Below are positions 17,850-26,370 of a DNA stretch of 64,000 bases, piece by piece. Numbering within the stretch: the stretch's first letter is position 1; each line of letters opens with the position of its first letter. The DNA comes from Kaistia dalseonensis (GTDB lineage Bacteria; Pseudomonadota; Alphaproteobacteria; Rhizobiales; Kaistiaceae): contig NZ_JAUSVO010000004.1 in NCBI RefSeq assembly GCF_030814715.1, forward strand, positions 310,001 through 374,000, read 5' to 3'. The notes under the pieces were generated by a model. It saw only the letters and a list, made by a program, of their open reading frames with translations, had not been told where the DNA came from and did no database searches. A program made the position numbers and the translations under genes.

Positions 17850-19670
17850 TCAGGCGGTCTTGCTCGAACGATCGGCGCGCTTGCGCTCCGTCGGATCGAG
17901 GATCGTCTTGCGCAGGCGCACGGATTTCGGCGTCACTTCGACGAGTTCGTCGTCCGAGATCCAGGAGAGCGAGCGCTCCAGCGTCATGCGGATTGGCGGG
18001 GTGAGGCGAACCGCCTCGTCCTTGCCGGCCGAACGGACGTTGGAGAGCTTCTTGCCCTTGAGGACGTTGACCTCGAGATCGTTGTCGCGCGTATGCTCGC
18101 CGACGATCATGCCCTCATAGACCTTCCAGCCGGGCTCGATCATCATCGGGCCGCGATCTTCCAGGTTCCAGAGCGCATAGGCGACGGCCTCGCCGGATTC
18201 GTTCGCGATCAGCACGCCGTTGCGGCGGCCGGCGATCTCGCCCTTGTAGGGAGCATAGGCGTGGAACAGGCGGTTCATGATCGCCGTGCCACGCGTATCG
18301 GTCAGCAACTCGCCCTGATAGCCGATCAGGCCGCGCGTCGGGGCATGGAAGACCAGACGCAGGCGATCGCCGCCGGAGGGGCGCATCTCGATCATCTCGG
18401 CCTTGCGTTCGGCCATCTTCTGCACGACGACGCCGGAATGCTCCTCGTCCACGTCGATGATGACTTCCTCGATCGGCTCCAGCGTCTGGCCGCTCTCGTC
18501 CTTCTGGAAGACGACGCGCGGGCGCGAAACGCCGAGTTCATAGCCTTCGCGGCGCATGTTCTCGATCAGGATGGCGAGCAGCAATTCGCCGCGGCCCGAC
18601 ACGATGAAGGCGTCCTTGCCGGCCGATTCCTCGATCTTCAGCGCGACATTGCCTTCCGCTTCCTTCATCAGGCGATCGCGGATCATGCGGCTGGTGACCT
18701 TGTCGCCTTCGGTGCCGGCGAGCGGGCTGTCATTGACCATGAAGGTCATGGAGACGGTCGGCGGATCGATCGGCTGGGCGGCGATAGGCTCGTTGATCGA
18801 GGGGTCGCAGAAGGTGTCGGCGACGGTGCCCTTGGTCATGCCGGCAATCGCGACGATGTCGCCCGGGACGCCTTCCTCGATCGGCTGGCGCTCGATGCCG
18901 CGGAAAGCGAGGATCTTCGAGACGCGGAAGCTCTCGACGGTCGAGCCGTCCTGCGACAGGACCTTCAGCATCTGCGTCGGCTTGACCGTGCCGGACGTGA
19001 TGCGGCCCGTGATCAGGCGGCCGAGATAGGGATTGGCTTCCAGAAGCGTGCCGATCATGCGGAACGGACCGTCCTCGACATGCGGCTCCGGAACGTGCTC
19101 GAGCACGAGGTCGAAGAGCGGCGCCATGCCGGCGTCATGCGAGGCGTCAGGCGAGCGGCCCATCCAGCCCTGCTTGGCCGAACCATAGAGGATCGGGAAA
19201 TCGAGCTGCTCGTCGGTGGCGTCCAGGGCGGCGAAGAGGTCGAAGACCTCGTTCACGACTTCCTGGATGCGCGCGTCGGGCTTGTCGACCTTGTTGATCG
19301 CGACGATCGGCTTCAGGCCGACCTTGAGCGCCTTGCCGACGACGAACTTCGTCTGGGGCATCGGGCCCTCGGCCGCATCGACAAGAACGATCACGCCATC
19401 GACCATATTGAGGATGCGCTCGACCTCGCCGCCGAAATCGGCGTGGCCGGGGGTGTCGACGATGTTGATGCGGACATCCTTCCAGACGATCGATGTCGCC
19501 TTGGCGAGAATGGTAATTCCGCGCTCTTTTTCGATGTCGTTCGAGTCCATGACACGTTCAGCGACGCGCTGATTGTCACGGAACGAGCCCGACTGCTGCA
19601 GAAGCTTGTCGACCAGCGTGGTCTTGCCATGATCGACGTGCGCGATGATGGCGATATTGCGTAGGGTCAT
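17850..19670 (-). CDS. typA: Ribosome-associated GTPase TypA/BipA
   Basis: 606-residue translational GTPase that binds the 70S ribosome and supports ribosome assembly and stress adaptation. G1 AHVDHGKTT (10-18), the switch region ERGITILAK, G3 DTPGHADFGGEVER and G4 NKVD are present. EF-G-like domains and the BipA-specific C-terminus follow (GDRLRLVFHAPTRGLIGYQ, LWNLEDRGPMMIEPG). Length is normal for the family. Confidence 0.98.
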   Translation of the reverse strand: MTLRNIAIIAHVDHGKTTLVDKLLQQSGSFRDNQRVAERVMDSNDIEKERGITILAKATSIVWKDVRINIVDTPGHADFGGEVERILNMVDGVIVLVDAAEGPMPQTKFVVGKALKVGLKPIVAINKVDKPDARIQEVVNEVFDLFAALDATDEQLDFPILYGSAKQGWMGRSPDASHDAGMAPLFDLVLEHVPEPHVEDGPFRMIGTLLEANPYLGRLITGRITSGTVKPTQMLKVLSQDGSTVESFRVSKILAFRGIERQPIEEGVPGDIVAIAGMTKGTVADTFCDPSINEPIAAQPIDPPTVSMTFMVNDSPLAGTEGDKVTSRMIRDRLMKEAEGNVALKIEESAGKDAFIVSGRGELLLAILIENMRREGYELGVSRPRVVFQKDESGQTLEPIEEVIIDVDEEHSGVVVQKMAERKAEMIEMRPSGGDRLRLVFHAPTRGLIGYQGELLTDTRGTAIMNRLFHAYAPYKGEIAGRRNGVLIANESGEAVAYALWNLEDRGPMMIEPGWKVYEGMIVGEHTRDNDLEVNVLKGKKLSNVRSAGKDEAVRLTPPIRMTLERSLSWISDDELVEVTPKSVRLRKTILDPTERKRADRSSKTA

Positions 19671-19856
19671 TTGTGAATCCGAATAGGCGGCGGCGCCGAG
19701 AGGAGCTCGTCACGGCCGGTCGATTTTGCGGCGCAAAATGCTCGAAACGCTTTGAAAACGCAACCTCGATCGAACATGACGCCGATATTGGCGATCCGGG
19801 GTCATGTCCTGAAGGTTACAGGGCGTTCAATTTGCGCGCATACGTTGATCACGTTA

Positions 19857-19885
19857 TTGACTAGAAAAATCAAATTCTATATTAT
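19857..19885 (+). promoter_or_regulatory. Sigma70-type promoter of the MarR gene
   Basis: TTGACT at 19857-19862 and TATTAT at 19880-19885, separated by 17 bp, in a conspicuously AT-rich island within high-GC DNA. Transcription would start about 30 bases before the TTG start codon at 19922. Confidence 0.65.
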
Positions 19886-19901
19886 ATGGACAACGTATAA
19901 T
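19881..19901. promoter_or_regulatory. Probable MarR operator overlapping the -10 element
   Basis: A 21-bp imperfect palindrome with outer arms ATTATA and TATAAT around a 9-base centre (TGGACAACG); 7 of 10 positions per arm pair are complementary. It overlaps the -10 box and start site of the MarR-family gene, the classic autoregulatory position. Confidence 0.55.
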
Positions 19902-19921
19902 CTGTATAGGGGTGTCACCTT

Positions 19922-20374
19922 TTGGCTGCGACCATAGAAGATCCGCTTGGTTTTGTCCTGGTCGACGTCGCGCGATTGTTGCGCAGACGCTTCGAAAAGG
20001 CGTTGGAAAATGGCGGGCTCGGTCTAACGGTCGCAGAGGCGCGCACGCTCGCCTTCATCAGCCGACGTCCCGGGCTTCGTCAGTCGACGCTGGCGGACGA
20101 GCTCTGTGTCGAGCCGATGACGCTGGTGGGCTTTCTCGATCGGCTTGAGGCTGCAGGCCTCGTCGAGCGCATCCCCGACCCGGCCGATCGTCGGGCGAAG
20201 CTGATCCGCCTGACGCCCAATGCCGCCAGCATGGTCCGACGCATTCGCACGATCGGCAAGTCTGTCCGCGAAGACGCGGAACGCGGCATTGATCCCGAAG
20301 TCGTCGAAACGTTGCGCCTCACCTTGCTCCGCATGCAGGACAACATCCTGACGAGCACTGAAGTCGTCTCCTGA
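19922..20374 (+). CDS. MarR-family transcriptional regulator
   Basis: 150-residue winged-helix regulator. LTVAEARTLAFISRRPGLRQSTLADELCVE is the helix-turn-helix region, and LDRLEAAGLVERIPDPADRRAKLIRLT is the wing with the MarR-typical DRRAK sequence. The start is TTG at 19922, with AGGGG about 9 bases upstream; no ATG lies at a sensible place. A palindrome over its own -10 element suggests autorepression. The ligand and target genes are not evident; neighbours are typA (divergent) and a PhnD-like gene (convergent). Confidence 0.92.
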   Translation: MAATIEDPLGFVLVDVARLLRRRFEKALENGGLGLTVAEARTLAFISRRPGLRQSTLADELCVEPMTLVGFLDRLEAAGLVERIPDPADRRAKLIRLTPNAASMVRRIRTIGKSVREDAERGIDPEVVETLRLTLLRMQDNILTSTEVVS

Positions 20375-20423
20375 ATCCTGACCGCACGGGCTGCGGCGTA
20401 GCGCGTGGCGCTGCCGACATGGA

Positions 20424-21365
20424 CTATGGCTGGTCCGTGAAGGTGAGGGAATCCGATAGGCGCGCCGCGGCGAGCGACGCGGCAAACCGTCGGTACAGCA
20501 AGGGATCGGCTTCCACGAAGCCCCCGGAGAAGCCTGCCTCGACGGCGTCATAGGCTTCCGGCGCAGAGGCCTGCAGGCTAAGCAGCGTCTGGAGGATCGC
20601 GGCGCGTGCCTCGGGTGGCAAATCGGTTCTCACGACATGCGGGCCGAACGGAACCAGGTCCGATTGCCAGATCAGCCGAAGCGGGGGCAGGGGTTCGGCT
20701 CCATCGACCGGAATATTGCCGAGAGGACCGCTGCCAGAGGCCCGGCTCATCGGGTCAGGCGCGGTCGACCAGGCAACCGCAAGATCGGCCTCGCCGGCAG
20801 CCAGCGTGTCCAATGCCGCCTTCGCGTCCTTCGTCTCAATGATGCGAGCGAAATACTCATCCGGCTCGATACCTTCGGATGCGAGTCCGGCAAAAGGCGC
20901 AATCCGGCCCGACAGCGAATCGCGGGCGCCGATCGCGAGCCGCGCGCCCTTGGCGTCAGCGAGCGTGCGGATCGGGCCATCCTCCTTCGCTACGATCATG
21001 GCGCGAAAACCACGCGAGCCGGCATCGGTGACCGGCTGGGCAATCGGTTCGCCGCAGTGGCAGCGCTCATCTAGCGCGACAAAGGCCAACGACGACAGGA
21101 TCGCATATTGGATGCGCCCGCTCGCTTCGGCCTCGATCAGCGCGCTGTAGCTGCGAGCGGGGAAGAGCTCCACCGGCACAGCCAATCCAGATTGGAGCTG
21201 CCACCGAAAGCTCTCCAATCGTGTGACCGCATAGGATGGATTCTCGCCTGCCAGGAAGCCGACCCGCAGGACCTTCAGATCATCGCGCCAGCCGGCCGCG
21301 GCGGGCTGGGAGAAGATGATCGCCGCGGCGATCATCGAGCCGACGAACGATGCGGTGCGGCGCAT
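20424..21365 (-). CDS. PhnD-like periplasmic substrate-binding protein
   Basis: 313 residues with a Sec signal (about 1-24, ending SQPAAAG) and the PhnD/phosphite-type binding-protein fold: LRVGFLAGENPSYAV, YAILSSLAFVALDERC, RTLADAKGARLAIGARDSLSG and LAAGEADLAVAW. Such proteins feed ABC importers of phosphonate, phosphate, or other small oxyanions. No permease or ATPase is nearby. Instead it follows adenosine deaminase by 9 bases, presumably in one transcript. It may be a solitary sensor or scavenger; ligand unknown. Confidence 0.85.
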   Translation of the reverse strand: MRRTASFVGSMIAAAIIFSQPAAAGWRDDLKVLRVGFLAGENPSYAVTRLESFRWQLQSGLAVPVELFPARSYSALIEAEASGRIQYAILSSLAFVALDERCHCGEPIAQPVTDAGSRGFRAMIVAKEDGPIRTLADAKGARLAIGARDSLSGRIAPFAGLASEGIEPDEYFARIIETKDAKAALDTLAAGEADLAVAWSTAPDPMSRASGSGPLGNIPVDGAEPLPPLRLIWQSDLVPFGPHVVRTDLPPEARAAILQTLLSLQASAPEAYDAVEAGFSGGFVEADPLLYRRFAASLAAARLSDSLTFTDQP

Positions 21366-21374
21366 GAAATCTCC

Positions 21375-22352
21375 TCAGTCCGTCAGTCTGGCGAGAAGGC
21401 GGGATCGCGTTGCCTCGTCGACAAAGGCTGCTTCGACGGCGGTCCGGTTGATTTGAGCGAACTCGGCCTCGTCAAATTGCTGGTCGTGCTCGAGCCACTC
21501 ATATTCCGCGCCGATGGACGAGCCGAAATAGGGCGGATCGTCGGAACTCACCGTGACCCTGACGCCCGCCTCCATCAGTCTGCGGAAGGGATGGCTGGCA
21601 ATATCGGGGTAGAGGCCGAGCGCAACATTCGAGCCGGGGCAGAGCTCCAGCACGACCCCCTCGCTCACAATGCGTTCGACCAGCGCCGGATCCTCGATCG
21701 CGCGGACGCCATGCCCGATGCGGCTTATGTTCAAATGGTCGAGCGCCGCGCGCACGCTTTCCGGGCCGCAAAGTTCCCCGGCGTGGGCCGTGAGCCCGAG
21801 ACCCGCTTCGCCCGCGATCCGGAAGGCATCGATGAAGTCGCGCGGATGATGCATCCGCTCGTCGCCGGCGACCCCAAATCCAGTGACCAGCGGATGCGGC
21901 TCATTGGCGGCGATTTCCGCGGCGGCGCGCACACGGTCCGGTCCGAAATGGCGCACGCCAGTGGCGACCATGCGGCCGACGATGCTCGTTTCAGCCTCGG
22001 CGTCCAGAATGCCCTGAGCGAGCCCGCCGACATAATCCGCATAACTGAGGCCGGAGGCGAAGCCATGGTCGACCGAAATGAAGACCTCGCCGTAGATCGC
22101 GCCCTCGGCTGCGATGGAGGTGAAATGGGTGAAGGTCAGGTCCCGGAAGTCCTCCGGCGTCCGAAACACGGCCGAGGCCTGGTCATAGGCCCCGAGGAAG
22201 GAGCTGAAATCATGCCAGAGGAACTGGCCCTCCGCGTCGAAGAGGCCGGGAAGATCGATACCGTTCCGTGCCGCCACGCGTTGCACCAGCGCGGGAAACG
22301 CGGCGCCTTCGACATGGCAGTGCAGTTCCACCTTGGGGCGAAGGACGCTCAT
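21375..22352 (-). CDS. add: Adenosine deaminase family protein
   Basis: 325-residue metal-dependent deaminase converting (deoxy)adenosine to (deoxy)inosine, or a related adenine/aminodeoxyfutalosine-type substrate. Zinc ligands and catalytic residues are visible: HCHVEGA (HxH near 11-13), HAGE with the catalytic Glu, IGHGVR and SSDDP. The canonical second-motif leucine is Cys (HCH). The gene faces upp (uracil salvage), so the region is salvage-related. It is followed closely by the PhnD-like gene. Confidence 0.9.
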   Translation of the reverse strand: MSVLRPKVELHCHVEGAAFPALVQRVAARNGIDLPGLFDAEGQFLWHDFSSFLGAYDQASAVFRTPEDFRDLTFTHFTSIAAEGAIYGEVFISVDHGFASGLSYADYVGGLAQGILDAEAETSIVGRMVATGVRHFGPDRVRAAAEIAANEPHPLVTGFGVAGDERMHHPRDFIDAFRIAGEAGLGLTAHAGELCGPESVRAALDHLNISRIGHGVRAIEDPALVERIVSEGVVLELCPGSNVALGLYPDIASHPFRRLMEAGVRVTVSSDDPPYFGSSIGAEYEWLEHDQQFDEAEFAQINRTAVEAAFVDEATRSRLLARLTD

Positions 22353-22617
22353 GCTCCGCGCCTCGCGCAGTCACGGACTGTCGCGGCCGAGGCCGTGCGA
22401 AAGGTTGCGGGGAGGGGGGTGGAACGAATCGGTCGGGTGCAGCACATGGCGCTGAAGGCTCCTAAGGGGCGGCAAGTTTAGGACGGGCCGACGGCAGCGG
22501 GCAAGATCATGCCAGTTCAGGGCCGATCGGCGGGGACAAAGTGCTCCCGATCACGGCAGACGTTTGCAGCGCGAAAGCGGCGCGCTAGTTTGTGCCATCC
22601 AGCAAGAGAGGCGAGCA

Positions 22618-23247
22618 ATGAACAGCGTAACGGTGATCAACCATCCCCTGGTCCAGCACAAGCTGACCATCATGAGGGACAAGCACACCTCGACAGCCGG
22701 TTTCCGCCAGCTTCTGCGCGAGATCGCGACGCTGCTCTGCTACGAGGTCACGCGCGATCTCGAACTGACGACAACCACGATCGAGACGCCGCTCGCCGAG
22801 ATGAAGGCGCCGACGCTCGCCGGCAAAAAGCTCGTCTTCGCCTCCGTGCTGCGAGCCGGCAACGGACTGCTCGAAGGCATGCTGGATCTGGTGCCGGCGG
22901 CACGTGTCGCCCATATCGGGCTCTATCGCGATCCCAAGACCCTGACGGCCGTGGAATACTATTTCAAGGCGCCGGACGATCTCGATGAGCGGCTGACCGT
23001 CGTGGTCGATCCGATGCTGGCCACCGCCAACTCGGCGATCGCGGCCATCGACCGGCTGAAGGAGCGCGGCGCCAAGGATATCCGCTTCGTCTGCCTGCTC
23101 GCCGCGCCTGAGGGCATCAGTCGCTTCCATGGCACGCATCCCGACGTGCCGGTCTTCACCGCATCGATCGACAAGCAGTTGAACGACAAGGGCTATATCA
23201 TCCCGGGCCTCGGCGATGCGGGCGACCGGATGTACGGCACCAAGTGA
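22618..23247 (+). CDS. upp: Uracil phosphoribosyltransferase
   Basis: 209 residues, the standard UPRT length, forming UMP from uracil and PRPP. It has [19 protein letters not shown], the [16 protein letters not shown] region, the PRPP loop [12 protein letters not shown] and the uracil-binding C-terminus [22 protein letters not shown] 22618, with GAGAGGCGAGCA just upstream, is chosen over an earlier in-frame ATG that adds a non-conserved extension. It is divergent from add. Confidence 0.97.
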   Translation: MNSVTVINHPLVQHKLTIMRDKHTSTAGFRQLLREIATLLCYEVTRDLELTTTTIETPLAEMKAPTLAGKKLVFASVLRAGNGLLEGMLDLVPAARVAHIGLYRDPKTLTAVEYYFKAPDDLDERLTVVVDPMLATANSAIAAIDRLKERGAKDIRFVCLLAAPEGISRFHGTHPDVPVFTASIDKQLNDKGYIIPGLGDAGDRMYGTK

Positions 23248-23287
23248 TAGAAGGACGTGATCCAGGACTGTTTGCCGAGGCCGCCGG

Positions 23288-24109
23288 TCAGGCGGCCGCG
23301 GCCTGGGTCACTTCTTCCGTGATGACGGTGAACTGGACGAGCGCCGCACTGCCGAAGCTGTTGGTGATGGCGACATCGGTTGCATCACGACCACGCGCCA
23401 TGACGATGCGCCCGATGCGCGGCTTGTTGTGGCGCGCATCGAATGTGTACCAGCGACCGCCCAGATAGGCCTCGAACCAGGCGGAGAAATCCATCGGGGC
23501 CGGGTCATGCGGCACGCCGATATCGCCGAGATAGCCGGTGCAATAGCGGGCCGGAATGTTCATGGCCCGGCAGAACGCGATCGAGAGATGGGCGAAGTCG
23601 CGGCAAACGCCCGTTCCTTCGTTATAGGCTTCGAGTGCCGTCCGCGTCGGGCGGGCCAGTGGATAGCTGAAACGAAGATGACGATGCACATAGTCGACGA
23701 TCGATTGAACGCGCGTCCAGTCGGCGGGGAGATGGCCGAAGATCGACCAGGCCAGGTCTCCCAACCGATCGGTCTCGCAATAGCGGCTGCCGAGGAGGTA
23801 GACGAGGCATTCGGAGGGCAGCTCCTCGACCTTGTGGATCGGTGCATGCGGCACCACGGGATCAGGGACGCCGGGGTCGGCGATCAATCCGTCAGCCTGC
23901 AAATGCGTTCGTCCCTGCGGCAGCACGGCGCGGCTGACGCGATTGCCGAACCCGTCGACATAGCTGTCGATGGCGATGCCGCGATCCGACCGCAGCGTAT
24001 CCGGGCGGATCAGGTTGCCTTCGCGCGACGGATGGACGCTGAGCGCCATCAGGGTCGGGGTCGGTTGCTGGCAGTCAAAGGCTATGTCGAAACCAATGCG
24101 AATGTGCAT
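23288..24109 (-). CDS. Transglutaminase-like cysteine protease family protein
   Basis: 273-residue cytosolic protein with an N-terminal beta domain (about 1-110) and a transglutaminase core. The nucleophile Cys is in GTGVCRDFAHLSIAFCRA; the Asp position is in WYTFDARHN. At the usual catalytic His (HAW) the sequence is DFSAWFEAYL, a Ser, as I recall from a subset of alphaproteobacterial relatives. It might be a protease/amidase or a modified-activity protein. It is convergent with upp and divergent from the ThiF-like gene. Confidence 0.85.
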   Translation of the reverse strand: MHIRIGFDIAFDCQQPTPTLMALSVHPSREGNLIRPDTLRSDRGIAIDSYVDGFGNRVSRAVLPQGRTHLQADGLIADPGVPDPVVPHAPIHKVEELPSECLVYLLGSRYCETDRLGDLAWSIFGHLPADWTRVQSIVDYVHRHLRFSYPLARPTRTALEAYNEGTGVCRDFAHLSIAFCRAMNIPARYCTGYLGDIGVPHDPAPMDFSAWFEAYLGGRWYTFDARHNKPRIGRIVMARGRDATDVAITNSFGSAALVQFTVITEEVTQAAAA

Positions 24110-24223
24110 GTCATCCTCTCGAAGTGCTGAAACATTGCAGGCTCAATGTCGGAGGATGGTTGTGTGTTCCCGAAAGACGTGCAGCCTCTCGTCAGGGCAG
24201 GCTCCTGCGCCTAGATAGGACGG

Positions 24224-24967
24224 ATGATGTTCTCAGCCGAAGAAGTCGAGCGCTATGCACGCCATCTGGTTCTCGCCGAGGTCGGCGGTCCGGGTCAGCA
24301 GAAACTGAAAGCGGCCAGCGTTCTCGTTGTCGGTGCCGGCGGGCTCGGTGCTCCCGTGATCCAATATCTCGCGGCCGCCGGTGTCGGCCGGCTCGGCGTG
24401 GTCGATGACGACGTCGTCTCGCGTTCGAACCTGCAGCGACAGGTCCTGTTCGACACTGCCTCGATCGGCTCGGCCAAAACGGAAAGCGCCCGCGACGCGG
24501 TTTCGCGCCTCAATCCCCACGTCACGGTGATTCCTCATCCTGTTCGTCTCGACGCCGGAAACGTCGACGAAATCCTCGCAGGCTATGACGTCATCGCCGA
24601 CGGATCGGACAATTTCGAGACCCGGTTCCTTCTCGCCGATCGCTGCGAGGCGCTGCGGAAGCCGCTGGTCACGGCGGCCGTGGGCCGTTTCGACGGTTCG
24701 ATCACAACCCTGTTGCCTTGGGAAAACACAGATGGCCGCGCCAATCCGGGCTATCGCGATCTCTTCCCCGCGCCTCCGCCGGCTGGCCTGCTGCCCAATT
24801 GTGCCGAAGTCGGCATATTGGGAGCGCTGGTCGGATTTGTCGGCAGTCTGCAGGCGACCGAAGTGCTGAAGCTCATCCTCGGCATCGGCGAACCTCTCAT
24901 CGGCCGATTGCTGCTCGTCGACGCCCTGTCGATGCGCTTCGAGACGATCCGCTATCGCCGCCGCTGA
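24224..24967 (+). CDS. ThiF/MoeB/HesA-family adenylyltransferase
   Basis: 247-residue E1-like enzyme that adenylates the C-terminus of a small sulfur carrier (MoaD/ThiS type). Nucleotide loop GAGGLG is at 37-42, DDDVVSRSNLQRQVLF follows, and the catalytic-region Cys193 is in LLPNCAEVGILG. The zinc-binding CxxC pairs of E. coli MoeB are missing: the first is GYRDLFP (176-182) and the C-terminus ends RYRRR. This looks like the short zinc-free class. No thiamine or molybdopterin genes adjoin, so the partner is unknown. Confidence 0.88.
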   Translation: MMFSAEEVERYARHLVLAEVGGPGQQKLKAASVLVVGAGGLGAPVIQYLAAAGVGRLGVVDDDVVSRSNLQRQVLFDTASIGSAKTESARDAVSRLNPHVTVIPHPVRLDAGNVDEILAGYDVIADGSDNFETRFLLADRCEALRKPLVTAAVGRFDGSITTLLPWENTDGRANPGYRDLFPAPPPAGLLPNCAEVGILGALVGFVGSLQATEVLKLILGIGEPLIGRLLLVDALSMRFETIRYRRR

Positions 24968-25146
24968 TGGTTCGCCGGAAACTGATGCGAAGACATCAAC
25001 GCCGCGGCACCGGCATTCATAGCGATGATGAGCACAGACAGCGGGTCGAGAAGACGGCGCGGCCGGGCTTCCGCTTCGGTCGGGGCCTCGATTTCCTCGA
25101 ACCGGTCGCGATACATGGACTTGAAGAAATAGCTGGCGGGAATCAT
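24952..25146 (-). CDS. LacI-controlled 64-residue protein of unknown function
   Basis: ATG at 25146 is preceded by GAGGATTAACC, a clear ribosome site. The product starts MIPASYFFKSMYRDRFEEIE, is acidic/basic in the middle, has a hydrophobic segment (LLDPLSVLIIAMNAGAAAL, about 31-49) and ends in Arg. Its 3' end overlaps the ThiF-like gene by 16 bases on the opposite strand. Upstream are three LacI-type operators shared with the divergent lacI gene, which strongly suggests it is a real regulated gene. It may be a small membrane-associated protein. Confidence 0.6.
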   Translation of the reverse strand: MIPASYFFKSMYRDRFEEIEAPTEAEARPRRLLDPLSVLIIAMNAGAAALMSSHQFPANHQRRR

Positions 25147-25171
25147 GGTTAATCCTCTCGATTCAGAGATA

Positions 25172-25185
25172 ATGAATCGATTCAA
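25172..25185. promoter_or_regulatory. LacI-type operator 1
   Basis: ATGAATCGATTCAA, containing the perfect 12-bp palindrome TGAATCGATTCA, lies 26 bases upstream of the small gene. It matches the two other sites as TTGAAYCGRTTCAA. Confidence 0.65.
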
Positions 25186-25205
25186 TTTGTGTTCAGCCGG
25201 ACGCT

Positions 25206-25219
25206 TTGAACCGGTTCAA
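25206..25219. promoter_or_regulatory. LacI-type operator 2
   Basis: TTGAACCGGTTCAA is a perfect 14-bp palindrome with the central CG expected for LacI/GalR operators. It is centred 34 bp from operator 1. Confidence 0.7.
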
Positions 25220-25253
25220 TCTAGGCTTGAGTGGATACGCCGTCAAGGGGAAT

Positions 25254-25267
25254 TTGAACCGATACAA
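25254..25267. promoter_or_regulatory. LacI-type operator 3
   Basis: TTGAACCGATACAA differs from operator 2 at two positions and lies about 30 bases before the lacI-family start, 48 bp from operator 2. It suits autoregulation of the regulator gene. Confidence 0.6.
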
Positions 25268-25296
25268 GCAATGAGGTAGCGTCGGATGCCAAGGGG

Positions 25297-26370
25297 ATGG
25301 ACGTGAAGCGAATGATCAAGCTCTCGGATGTGGCGAAGGCTGCCGGCGTGTCGCAGGGCACGGCTTCGAACGTCTTCAACAGGCCGCAGATTGTTCGGCC
25401 GGAAGTGCGGGAAAAAGTCGAAGCGGTCGCCCGGGAGCTCGGCTATTCCGGTCCTGATCCGAAAGGCCGCCTGCTTAGGGCCGGAAAGGTGAATGCGATC
25501 GGGGTCGCGACTGCCGAGCCGCTGTCCTATTTCTTTGACGATCCGTTCGCGCGCGTTCTGATGTCGGGCATTTCCGAAGCGCTCGATGTGCATGGCGCCG
25601 GCATCTCATTGGTCTCGTCAGCCAATGACGAGAAACTCGCCTGGAACATCCAGAGCGCCATCGTGGATGGCTTCATTCTCCTTTGCATCGAGGGTGGCAA
25701 TCGTCTTGTAGAGCTGACCCGCGATCGGAAATTGCCGTTTGTCGCGCTGGAACTCGATACAGACGACGAGACGATCGCCCAGATCGGCATTGATGATTTC
25801 GACGGAGCGCGCCGTATCGCCGAACATGTCGTCGATCTGGGGCATCGAGAGATCGCTGTTCTGTCGCTGCAACTGGTCGACGATCGAACCGGCCGCGTTA
25901 CGCCCGACCAGATCGACACCGCGATCTACTCCGCAACGCGGGATCGTCTTCGCGGCTATTTCGCATCGCTCAAGGCCGCCGGGATCGATACGGATGCCGT
26001 CCCGGTCTATGAGACCGAGAACGATCGCAAGAGCGTCAACGCCGCGCTCGAGGCACTCTTCGATGGCAGTGCAACCCATCCGACCGCCTTGATCGCCATG
26101 TCGGACCGCGCCGCGCTGTTCGCGATCGAGTGGCTGCGGGGCAGGGGAGTGGCCGTCCCGGAGGACGTATCGGTGGTCGGTTTCGACGGCGTGCCAGAAG
26201 GCGCCTTCTCGGACCCGCCGCTCACGACCGTGACGCAGCCGATCGCGGCCATGGGTCGGCTGGCGGTCCAGATGATCCTCGAGGGGCCCAGCATGGCGCG
26301 TCGTCAGATGCTCGATGTCGAGTTGACGATTCGCGCTTCGACCGCGCCGCCGCGCGTACTGGGAGCGTGA
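25297..26370 (+). CDS. LacI/GalR-family transcriptional regulator
   Basis: 357 residues. The N-terminal helix-turn-helix and hinge are textbook: IKLSDVAKAAGVSQGTASNVFNRP, then GYSGPDPKGRLLRAGKVNAIG. A periplasmic-binding-protein-like sensor domain follows (DGFILLCIEGG, VSVVGFDGVPEGAFSDPPLTTVTQP). The exact start may be ATG 25297, GTG 25303 or ATG 25312, because AAGGGG sits just before 25297 and is best spaced for 25303. Three palindromes of one consensus between it and the divergent small gene identify likely autoregulated targets. Effector unknown. Confidence 0.93.
   Translation: MDVKRMIKLSDVAKAAGVSQGTASNVFNRPQIVRPEVREKVEAVARELGYSGPDPKGRLLRAGKVNAIGVATAEPLSYFFDDPFARVLMSGISEALDVHGAGISLVSSANDEKLAWNIQSAIVDGFILLCIEGGNRLVELTRDRKLPFVALELDTDDETIAQIGIDDFDGARRIAEHVVDLGHREIAVLSLQLVDDRTGRVTPDQIDTAIYSATRDRLRGYFASLKAAGIDTDAVPVYETENDRKSVNAALEALFDGSATHPTALIAMSDRAALFAIEWLRGRGVAVPEDVSVVGFDGVPEGAFSDPPLTTVTQPIAAMGRLAVQMILEGPSMARRQMLDVELTIRASTAPPRVLGA

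Noticed and set aside
23279-23297. GGCCGCC/GGCGGCC hairpin between upp and the transglutaminase gene as a terminator
   Set aside because: No T-tract on either side, and it overlaps the 3' coding end of the transglutaminase gene.
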